Source of the DNA: G039029935 sp039029935
GTDB taxonomy: Bacteria > Chloroflexota > Anaerolineae > Caldilineales > Caldilineaceae
Assembly: GCA_039029935.1 (NCBI GenBank)
Contig: JBCCFC010000440.1
Coordinates: 1-9,693 of the forward strand
Direction of reading: 5' to 3'
Length of the DNA stretch: 9,693 nt
The notes below the pieces were generated by a model, which saw only the letters and a list, made by a program, of their open reading frames with translations, was not told the DNA's origin and searched no databases. A program made the position numbers and the translations under genes. Below, piece after piece: positions 1 to 6,364 of the stretch; the first letter of the stretch is position 1, and each line of letters opens with the position of its first letter.

Positions 1-1390
1 AACGCTGATTCTTGGCCTCGTAGGAATGGCTATATGGACTGGTCAAATTGTTCAACCTGTTACTGACCATTACACAATGGTTGGTTTTCCCACGTTCTGT
101 TGCCAGCAATTCCTCAAATTCACCTCGAAAATCTGGCACGACATTTTCGATCTCTTCTTGAAAACGGCTGCGCAACACACGGTTGAGTGTGCCATCTTTA
201 AGTCCACAAAACCGAATATCTGAGCTACCTTGGTCAATGACATCCGAGGACACTAAAATTTCGAGCCGCTCAAAAATATCCTCCTCGCTCAATTCAAGGT
301 TGAGTTCTTTCTTCAACTCCCGTGGTGTCCAATAGCGTTTGTTGTTCTTGTTAAGAAAGAGCATCAGCTTTTTTGTGTTCGTCCCATTAACTTTTTTGAA
401 GGTACGACGCAGATATTCTGCCCATGTTTTGGACATCTCAGAGTTGCGGTCCTCGACCTCATAGGTGACAGCATCCAATACACCTTGCTCTGACATCAAG
501 TTCTTTCCCTCAAGGTCATTCAACATGACACACGAAATCAGGAAGGGGTCCGAGCCGCACAGTTCATTGAGCTGTGCGGCAGTTTCGTCCTTGACAGGAA
601 TTTGATAAGTTTCTGCATATTGTTCAACTGCGGCCAAGCCCTCATCCGGTGTCAGGTAGGGGTTCATACGGAAGATAGAGAGCCGTCCTGCTTCCAGATG
701 CTTGGCCATGATTTCCATGAGGATGCCGGGGTAGGAGCCTGTCACCAGCATCGGTGCGACTTTGGACTCGGAGAGTGAGTGAAAGCTGCCGGGTATGGTC
801 GTGTCTGGCTCCCCTTGACAGGCTTCATTGCGGTAGATAAAACTAGCAATATTTTGGAATTCATCCAAGATGACAAGAAAACGTCGATCTGTGCCAGAAG
901 CATAGCGATGAGGCGCATGGGTAGCGGTCTCCCAGATCGTATCCATATCATAGTACTGTTTCTCTAAGTCTGATAACATCTCTTCAGAATCACGAATCAT
1001 CCCTGGTCGATTATGTTGCACAGCATATTCATGGATTTTTATGAGTGATAATGGTTCTTGAATCAGTCGGGGATCACGCTCTAAAAAAGAAATATATTGA
1101 GAGGCAAACGAACGATAGTAAGTTAACGCCAATTTGTGCAACGAGATATTTTTATCCGCAATGTCAAAATAGAAGGGCACGACCACGCCATTCTGCGTCC
1201 AGAGCTGATTGAAGATGCGCTGGACAAAGGATGTCTTGCCACTCTTGCGCCGCGCCAAAATGACACGCGACTTGGATAGCCTGCCCGGGATGCCATTGAG
1301 CCAGCGGTTAAACTTGGTAAATTCGTCTAGGCGACCGACCAGCAACTCTGGTGGCCCGATTTTTTCTTCTAATGGATATTGCATTTGCAT
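1..1390 (-). CDS. Archaeal-type AAA+/P-loop ATPase, 3' end outside the window
   Basis: The frame reads open without a stop from an ATG at 1390 to the left edge: 463 residues, with the C-terminus missing. A P-loop lies at residues 46-53 (ARRKSGKT) and a Walker B strand at 171-179 (FLVILDEFQ). A sensor-like strand follows at 211-219 (VAPMLVTGS), and residues about 335-395 look like a winged helix. These are hallmarks of the ATPase_2 (PF01637)/STAND-like group. The protein is clearly paralogous to the one at 6365-8161, which shares the DEFQ motif and the VAPMLV(S/T)GS strand. The first Walker A glycine is alanine here. The start is supported by GAGG 8 nt upstream; a second in-frame ATG two codons later is a possible alternative. 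Role is unknown: ATP-dependent remodelling or defence-type sensing is inferred from the family only. A C-terminal nuclease-like domain, as in the paralogue, cannot be judged because the gene is cut. Confidence 0.85.
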   Translation of the reverse strand, partial: MQMQYPLEEKIGPPELLVGRLDEFTKFNRWLNGIPGRLSKSRVILARRKSGKTSFVQRIFNQLWTQNGVVVPFYFDIADKNISLHKLALTYYRSFASQYISFLERDPRLIQEPLSLIKIHEYAVQHNRPGMIRDSEEMLSDLEKQYYDMDTIWETATHAPHRYASGTDRRFLVILDEFQNIASFIYRNEACQGEPDTTIPGSFHSLSESKVAPMLVTGSYPGILMEIMAKHLEAGRLSIFRMNPYLTPDEGLAAVEQYAETYQIPVKDETAAQLNELCGSDPFLISCVMLNDLEGKNLMSEQGVLDAVTYEVEDRNSEMSKTWAEYLRRTFKKVNGTNTKKLMLFLNKNNKRYWTPRELKKELNLELSEEDIFERLEILVSSDVIDQGSSDIRFCGLKDGTLNRVLRSRFQEEIENVVPDFRGEFEELLATERGKTNHCVMVSNRLNNLTSPYSHSYEAKNQR

Positions 1391-1437
1391 AGGTGTGCCT
1401 CATTTTTGACATACACAGAACGTTTGTATATGTGGGT

Positions 1438-1466
1438 ATTGTATCACAGGATGGGAAAATTGACAT
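1438..1466 (-). promoter_or_regulatory. Possible sigma-70-type promoter of the 1-1390 ATPase gene
   Basis: On the minus strand, ATGTCA (4 of 6 against TTGACA, at 1466-1461) is followed after exactly 17 nt by TACAAT (5 of 6 against TATAAT, at 1443-1438). This places a transcription start about 40 nt upstream of the ATG at 1390. Found by eye, so the match is moderate. Confidence 0.4.
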
Positions 1467-1541
1467 GTTTGGGTTGACGATGCCAGCGATATTGACGACA
1501 TTGCAAAGGCAATTGTGAAGATTCGTGAGGTTTCACGATAG
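1464..1541 (+). pseudogene. Possible remnant of the 3' end of a lost plus-strand gene
   Basis: After a stop at 1461-1463, a 25-codon frame with coding-like composition ends at a TAG at 1539-1541. It reads HVWVDDASDIDDIAKAIVKI followed by REVSR. The pattern of acidic residues, then IDDIAKAI, then a basic tail resembles the C-terminal helix of many enzymes; DegT-type aminotransferases end in a similar way. There is no start codon or ribosome-binding site. It overlaps the proposed promoter of the ATPase gene on the other strand. This may be chance, so the call is weak. Confidence 0.2.
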
Positions 1542-1569
1542 TAGCAGTGGGCGTTGTGACCTCACAATA

Positions 1570-1588
1570 AACACCTACCGTAGGTGTT
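1570..1588. repeat. 19-bp palindrome in the intergenic gap
   Basis: AACACCTACCGTAGGTGTT has 9-bp arms that match perfectly around one central base. It lies about 160 nt beyond the stop of the surface protein gene and 180 nt upstream of the ATPase gene. It could be a dimeric-regulator operator. On the minus strand it could also form a 7-bp hairpin with a 5-nt loop followed by a weak T-rich stretch (TTTATT), which would make it a poor terminator for the surface protein transcript. The sequence does not decide between these. Confidence 0.6.
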
Positions 1589-1613
1589 CACTGTATCGAC
1601 GCACTACTCGTTG

Positions 1614-1691
1614 CTCGTTGCGTAGACATCTTGTCTGCGCCTGCTGAAGTGATTTCCGGCACAAGCGCAGACAAGATGTCTACACAACGAG
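1614..1691. repeat. Large stem-loop / REP-like inverted repeat
   Basis: Arms of 27 nt at 1614-1640 and 1665-1691 are reverse complements with a single mismatch (C at 1621 against the base pairing with T), separated by a 24-nt loop. Each arm contains a nested half-palindrome, AGACATCTTGTCT on the left and AGACAAGATGTCT on the right, so it can fold in two ways. The left arm is preceded by an extra copy of ACTCGTTG. The element sits between two codirectional genes with no coding potential of its own. It resembles REP/MITE-like dispersed palindromes. A role as transcript-end stabiliser or terminator is possible, but no T-tract follows. Confidence 0.75.
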
Positions 1692-1747
1692 TATGAGCCA
1701 TTTATTTTGCGGAATGGCCTTACAACGACCATAAACCACTAATCAAC

Positions 1748-4700
1748 TTACTGTATCGTAATCGGTAGGAAGACCCGATACGGTTGCTCACCTGTCTGCC
1801 CAGGCAACTGTTCCGGTGCTTGTGGTTGCGTTGGCTCCTGCACAGCACTGTCATCTGGCACACCCACAGGTGCATCTACAGGAACATCAACAGGAATATC
1901 TGTCGTTGGGTTCAACAACGCCGCTGGCGGTCCTGCGTTTACAGGCACAGCAGATGCTACCAATGCCCACCGCGAGAAGTGACGAACCTGTGCTTTGATC
2001 TGGTTGGCCTCCGCATCTACGCTGAAGCTGTCCAAAACCACCCATGAGTTGGTGCTGGTGGCAAAGTAGGCGGGGGCAATTTCATCCTCCGTGATCCCTG
2101 CTTCTGCCAACTCATCGTCGGTATAATAGAAGGTCAGGGTTACGTCAGCGTTAAACTCCTCCTCAATCTGTGTCCCCGTCTCAAGATCATAGACATGGAT
2201 GGCATAGCCATAACCAACGGGCTGCGCTATCATTGTGCCTGGTAGGTCTTGCACCAGTGGTGTAATTGTGATCGACAACTCACCACCCTCCCTGCTCGCT
2301 GGAATGGCCCCCGCTGGAATCTCCACGGATGTGCCGTCAGCCAATGTCTCTGTCCATGCTTGGTCTGCACTAAATGTGCTTGCCGCCGCTGGTGGCAATG
2401 AGCGTACATCCAATTGCAAGGCCAAGATGACTGAGTCCAGAATGGTATCTGGCGTGATGTTTTCCAGCGACACTTCCACTTCATCCTGCAAGCTATAATA
2501 GGACTGGCTGCCTGGTGGTTGCCACATGGCGTTCAAGAAGAGAACGCTACCTGATGCCGCTTTCAGGCTAAAGTTGCCATCGGCGTCGGAGTTGGCGTAT
2601 ACATGCTGTCCATCCGGTGACCAGCCATACACATAGGCGTTGGTTGCAATATCGGCTGCCTCGCTTGGCACAGTAGATGGCACTGTGACTGTCCCGTTGA
2701 TGGTAACATCTGCGGTGCGCATCTGTAGGGTGACGGCGACGGTTGACGCACTGGTGGGTGTCACCGTCTGTGTACGTGGCTGGATGATATCACTATCTGG
2801 ACCATTGTCATAGATGCCACTATTCGCCCCAATCTCATATGCTTGTCCGCTTAGTACAGGAATGACAAACTCGCCGTTGATGACCTCGCCATGCTGATAG
2901 AATGTGGGGACAGGTGGCACAGATGGATTCGCATTCTCCTCTGCAGTGACACTCGCCGCCCACGCATGACCATAGGTCACAGGATTGCCGTCCACATCCA
3001 GTAATTGCCCCTGAATCACCGCATCAAGGCGTGGTGCAACGATGTCATGCACAACTGTGGCTTGCGCATCAACTTCAACGCTGGTTTGGTTGTGCCCATG
3101 ACCGACATACTCGGTGGTTTCCAGATAGTAGCTGACCTGCCATGTTCCCGCTGAAACGGGCAATGCATAGGTGCCAGTTTCGGGATTAATGTTCACCGAT
3201 TGCCATGTTTCGCCCGGACCCTCTATCCATGCATAGACATGACCGTAGACATCTGTGATCGCCGCGCCATCCGCATCCTGTAACGTCCCCGTGATCGTCG
3301 CATCTTTGCGGTGAAGAACCAAGGTGACAGAGGCATCCGCTTCTGCGCTATTAGGATATTCGTTGGGCAAAATCGTGACGCGCTGTTCGCTATCAACCGC
3401 CACCTTGAGCAATGCGACCTCAGCACGTGTTTTGGCTTGGCTGACAGCCTCTGCCCATGCCAAGGTTTTGTTTGCCAATTTGTCTGCGTTACTGGTTCGA
3501 GCATCCGCTTGAATCGAGGCATTTTCTTCGCTGCTAAAGATATACTCGCTGTTATAGGGCAGATGAATGCCGATCTCATAGACACCCGATGGCAATGGCA
3601 TGGTAAAGCGACCATTTTCAACCAGTGCTTGCGTTGTTATTTGATAGTGATTATACCCACCATAGATGGGATATCCGCCCTGCGTATCGTCAAGATTATC
3701 TACAGGACCATTCACGGAATTATCCGCTGATTTCTGTGTAACTGTACTGCTATCACCCACACGACGCGCATAGACCCACGTCTGATACAAATCCGTTAGC
3801 AATTCGCCATCGGCGTCTGTCACCTGACCCAATATCTGTCCCGCTACCCCGACGGCTTGGAAATTAACAGTGGCAGTCCCGTTGTCGGCAATAGACACTT
3901 GCGTGCTGGGGTCGGTAAAGAAATAAGGGGCTGTCTCCGTCTCTGCGCCTGTATCAGGCCCTGTCTCTATCCCCGGAGGAAAGCCATAGTCGTACTGGTT
4001 GACACGAATTTCCCATGTGCCACCCTGAACAAGTAACGAATAGCTGCCCGTCTCATCCGTGGTCACATCCAGCCACTCACCATTTCTAGACCATGCGTTG
4101 ATGGATACAAAGGGAATCCCCGCGCCATTGGGGTCCAAAACCTGACCGCTGATTTGGGCTGTCTTTTCGCCCAGACGAATGTCACCCAAGTCCAGCGTTT
4201 CATTCGACGTCACTGACTGCGGTGTCATCACAGGCACATAGTAGGCTGGGAACTGCTCATTGTCAATATAGATATTGATCTCATAGCGACCCGCCACAAC
4301 TGGCAAAGAGAATGTCCCATCAGCTTCTATCGTCGTATGGTTACTATAGCCATTGAAACTGAAAACGCTGACTGTTGAGGGTGGGCTGTCATAGGGTGGG
4401 CTGTCATAGTAGTCTGGGAATGGTTCCGGTGAAGGCGATGCTGTATTAAAGCTGAGTGCGCTGCCATCGGGTGCGACCAAACGCCCTTGTAGGGTGGCGT
4501 CGGGAAACTGGACCATAAAGACCACGTCTTGGGTTTCGGCGGCGGTATCGTTGCTAAACAAAACGGTCTGCCCGCTGTTGTTGGTAAACCAAGGTGACGT
4601 GGCAAAGGGGTCTTCAGGATCATGGATGGGGCTGATATTGAGTCCCCACGCACCACCTGTGACTGTCAGACTAAAGGTTCCAGAGGCGTCGGTTTGGGTA

Positions 4701-6055
4701 CTGGCAACACCACCAATGGAAAATGGTTCAGAAGACATCTGATGCGCATAAATCTGTACATCCGCCACCCCTGCGCCCGCATCGGATTGGACAACGCCTT
4801 GGATTATTTTGGTCCCTGCCACGAGGGCGATATCGCCTAAATTAAGCGTTTCGGCTTCGCCAATGGTGATTCTTTGTGACGAAGGTGAGAACAATCCTGG
4901 ATAGCGGGTGGGGTCCATCGTAACCGACAGGCTATAGCTATCTGCATAGAGCGAAATCGTAAAAAAGCCACTGGCATCGACCATCGTTGGATAGAAACTG
5001 TCTGGTGTGGTGCCATGCACTATCACCATGACGCCCATCGAAAACTCGTCAGGATCGCTACTAGGCATGATTGGGAACAGCAATGGCTGGTCTGCTGTTT
5101 CAAGCGGCAAGGGCATCAGCGGTGAGCCATCTGGCGAGACAATGCGCCCCGTGATCTGCGCATCGGGCAGAGAGATGGCAAAGTCCAACGACTGTGTTTC
5201 TTCGGTTGTATCATCGGCAAACTGGATTTGTTGCGTTGTGGATGGTGTTTCAAAGGGACTAAAAATGCCCAAACTGTTGCTAGGATACGCGGCAACGACC
5301 CATGTGCCACCCGTGACCTTGAGCGTATAGCTGCCGTTGGCATCCGTCTCTGTTTCGATCATGGCGGGACTATGCCACGGCTCATTGGTAACTTTCATCG
5401 CGTGTACTGTGACATTGGCAGCACCTTCACCTGTGGCTTGGTTGCGTACAGTGCCGACAATGGTTTTGGGTGGCTCTGTGAATTGAACAGACCCTAAGTC
5501 AATTGACCCGCCGTTGCCCGCCGCGTCTTCGCTTACACGAAAGGCGATGGGGTCCAGTTGGACAACGCTGCTAGGGTAAAAGATGGTCGCCAGCCATGAC
5601 CCGGCCGTCAACCCAACCACTTGGAACTGGCCGTTTTCACCCGTAACAAGGGCGTTGCAGTAGATCGCATGGTCATCGCGATGGACCGTGATAAAGGCGT
5701 TGGCAATAGGGGTTCCGTCGGCGTCTAGCACAGTTCCCAACGCCGTCGCTCCTGTTGCTGTATCATCGCCATCATCATCGCCAGTATCATCGCCTGATGT
5801 TGTATCAGACACTTCCCCACCACACTGGGGTCCATCAGGCACATCCCCAACGGGCATACTAATTGATGCGTCAGGCAGCGGGATGGGCTGTGGGACGGCT
5901 GTTGGTGGTATGTTGGCTGGTGTTGGTGTTGGTGGCAGTTGTGCCAGTGTAGATGCTGTTGGTAGAATCAAAATGCCAAGGATGGCAATGACAAGGCAAA
6001 CCAAAATACTGCCCATACGAAGCACGTGTTTTGCGTGAATGGTGATAGTGGACAC
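1748..6055 (-). CDS. Giant secreted multi-repeat (CarboxypepD_reg/Ig-like) surface protein with ZU5-like C-terminal region
   Basis: Secreted beta-rich protein of 1435 residues, probably a cell-surface or extracellular structural/adhesive protein. The start is the GTG at 6055, because AGGAGG (6067-6062) lies 6 nt upstream; a TTG 8 codons further up would put that site inside the gene. Residues 1-38 form a signal peptide (HAKHVLR basic part, hydrophobic 14-31, cleavage near STLA/Q). A Pro/Thr linker and an Asp-rich stretch (about 85-100) follow. About ten repeats span 104-1216, each with a GxVxDxDGxP-type strand and a TDAxGxFSLxVxGGTW-type core. Residues about 1228-1370 contain GTSVEIPAGAI, a VTLTFYYTDDEL strand and RHFSRWALV, as in ZU5-like domains. 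A Pro/Asp-rich linker then leads to the terminal YRVFLPITIQ. No enzyme motif is visible and the ligand is unknown. The closest family is carboxypeptidase-regulatory-like domain proteins (PF13620); exact repeat boundaries are approximate. Confidence 0.9.
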   Translation of the reverse strand: MSTITIHAKHVLRMGSILVCLVIAILGILILPTASTLAQLPPTPTPANIPPTAVPQPIPLPDASISMPVGDVPDGPQCGGEVSDTTSGDDTGDDDGDDTATGATALGTVLDADGTPIANAFITVHRDDHAIYCNALVTGENGQFQVVGLTAGSWLATIFYPSSVVQLDPIAFRVSEDAAGNGGSIDLGSVQFTEPPKTIVGTVRNQATGEGAANVTVHAMKVTNEPWHSPAMIETETDANGSYTLKVTGGTWVVAAYPSNSLGIFSPFETPSTTQQIQFADDTTEETQSLDFAISLPDAQITGRIVSPDGSPLMPLPLETADQPLLFPIMPSSDPDEFSMGVMVIVHGTTPDSFYPTMVDASGFFTISLYADSYSLSVTMDPTRYPGLFSPSSQRITIGEAETLNLGDIALVAGTKIIQGVVQSDAGAGVADVQIYAHQMSSEPFSIGGVASTQTDASGTFSLTVTGGAWGLNISPIHDPEDPFATSPWFTNNSGQTVLFSNDTAAETQDVVFMVQFPDATLQGRLVAPDGSALSFNTASPSPEPFPDYYDSPPYDSPPSTVSVFSFNGYSNHTTIEADGTFSLPVVAGRYEINIYIDNEQFPAYYVPVMTPQSVTSNETLDLGDIRLGEKTAQISGQVLDPNGAGIPFVSINAWSRNGEWLDVTTDETGSYSLLVQGGTWEIRVNQYDYGFPPGIETGPDTGAETETAPYFFTDPSTQVSIADNGTATVNFQAVGVAGQILGQVTDADGELLTDLYQTWVYARRVGDSSTVTQKSADNSVNGPVDNLDDTQGGYPIYGGYNHYQITTQALVENGRFTMPLPSGVYEIGIHLPYNSEYIFSSEENASIQADARTSNADKLANKTLAWAEAVSQAKTRAEVALLKVAVDSEQRVTILPNEYPNSAEADASVTLVLHRKDATITGTLQDADGAAITDVYGHVYAWIEGPGETWQSVNINPETGTYALPVSAGTWQVSYYLETTEYVGHGHNQTSVEVDAQATVVHDIVAPRLDAVIQGQLLDVDGNPVTYGHAWAASVTAEENANPSVPPVPTFYQHGEVINGEFVIPVLSGQAYEIGANSGIYDNGPDSDIIQPRTQTVTPTSASTVAVTLQMRTADVTINGTVTVPSTVPSEAADIATNAYVYGWSPDGQHVYANSDADGNFSLKAASGSVLFLNAMWQPPGSQSYYSLQDEVEVSLENITPDTILDSVILALQLDVRSLPPAAASTFSADQAWTETLADGTSVEIPAGAIPASREGGELSITITPLVQDLPGTMIAQPVGYGYAIHVYDLETGTQIEEEFNADVTLTFYYTDDELAEAGITEDEIAPAYFATSTNSWVVLDSFSVDAEANQIKAQVRHFSRWALVASAVPVNAGPPAALLNPTTDIPVDVPVDAPVGVPDDSAVQEPTQPQAPEQLPGQTGEQPYRVFLPITIQ
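2408..5746 (-). repeat. Array of about ten divergent Ig-like protein repeats
   Basis: Within the surface protein, repeat starts fall near residues 104, 197, 299, 416, 519, 632, 739, 918, 1011 and 1116. They diverge at DNA level but keep the opening strand (for example ATITGTLQDADGAAI, AQISGQVLDPNGAGI) and the GxFSLxVxGGTWxV core. Repeats 2, 4 and 6 end in TVTGG/LVQGG-type cores; 3 and 5 open with R(I/L)V(S/A)PDGS and end in LGDI(A/R)L. This hints that a two-domain unit was duplicated. Repeat 7 is longest and carries an alanine-rich helical insert. Confidence 0.75.
4380..4409 (-). repeat. Perfect 15-bp tandem duplication inside the surface gene
   Basis: GGTGGGCTGTCATAG occurs twice in immediate succession, at 4380-4394 and 4395-4409. 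On the coding strand it gives YDSPPYDSPP in a flexible loop of repeat 5, about residues 549-558. Being exact and in frame, it looks like a recent slippage event. Confidence 0.9.
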
Positions 6056-6061
6056 GAAAGA

Positions 6062-6067
6062 CCTCCT
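6062..6067 (-). promoter_or_regulatory. Ribosome-binding site of the surface protein gene
   Basis: The minus strand reads AGGAGG, the full anti-16S core, ending 6 nt before the GTG at 6055. It decides the start: the upstream in-frame TTG at 6079 has no such site. Confidence 0.85.
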
Positions 6068-6094
6068 GTTTAGAAACAAAATGAACTACAAATT

Positions 6095-6119
6095 GTTACA
6101 TGTAACGACGCACAGTATA
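6095..6119 (-). promoter_or_regulatory. Possible -10 element and operator-like palindrome before the surface protein gene
   Basis: On the minus strand TATACT (6119-6114) is a good -10 hexamer. Just downstream lies GTTACATGTAAC (6106-6095), a perfect 12-bp palindrome that would cover the transcription start. No convincing -35 sits 16-18 nt upstream (nearest TAAGGT or TTAAGG), so the promoter may be weak or activator-dependent. The palindrome would suit a dimeric repressor. The leader to the GTG would be about 50 nt. Confidence 0.4.
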
Positions 6120-6250
6120 GTGAAAACAGTGAACAGACCTTAAGAATACCTTCTTTGATTTAGTTATGTCCGATTGTGTGCTGTAGGGTATAGGAAAGGG
6201 GCGAGGGTCTACTGTAGGTTAAGTTCCAAAGTATGCGGGGCGTCAGGGTC

Positions 6251-6285
6251 GGCTGGTAGTCGGTCGATTCTACGGACCACCAGCC
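6251..6285. repeat. Imperfect hairpin downstream of the ATPase-nuclease gene
   Basis: GGCTGGTAGTCGGT (6251-6264) pairs with ACGGACCACCAGCC (6272-6285) at 12 of 14 positions across a 7-nt loop. It lies 80 nt after the stop of the ATPase gene. No run of T follows on the minus strand, so it is not a classical intrinsic terminator. The surrounding 6160-6300 sequence is G-rich and looks like an intergenic repeat relic. Confidence 0.55.
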
Positions 6286-6364
6286 TACGTATTCACTTTG
6301 AACAATCAACGATTTACTACTGGCAAGAAGACATACTGCGTACAAATTCCCGCACCAAAATCAT

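Noticed and set aside
1460..1496. Three TTGAC boxes on the plus strand (1460, 1474, 1492)
   Set aside because: Spacing is irregular and the pentamer is short enough to recur by chance.
3311..3730. Plus-strand frame of 139 codons opposite repeat 7
   Set aside because: Antisense shadow of a well-supported gene; composition gives no domain.
5996..5998. Cysteine at residue 20 of the surface protein as a lipoprotein site
   Set aside because: The preceding residue is valine, not G/A/S, and the cysteine lies inside the hydrophobic core rather than at its end.
5688..6038. Open plus-strand frame of 116 codons, Ser/Pro-rich, opposite the surface gene
   Set aside because: It is a mirror of the low-complexity N-terminal coding region on the other strand, with no ribosome-binding site or recognisable domain.
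6056..6079. TTG at 6079 as start of the surface protein
   Set aside because: The strong AGGAGG at 6067-6062 would lie inside the coding part; the GTG at 6055 is correctly spaced.
6251..6285. Hairpin as an intrinsic terminator
   Set aside because: No T-run follows on the minus strand, where the upstream gene is transcribed.
6160..6345. Minus-strand 61-codon frame between the two large genes
   Set aside because: It runs through the hairpin and G-rich relic, with no ribosome-binding site and no protein-like pattern.
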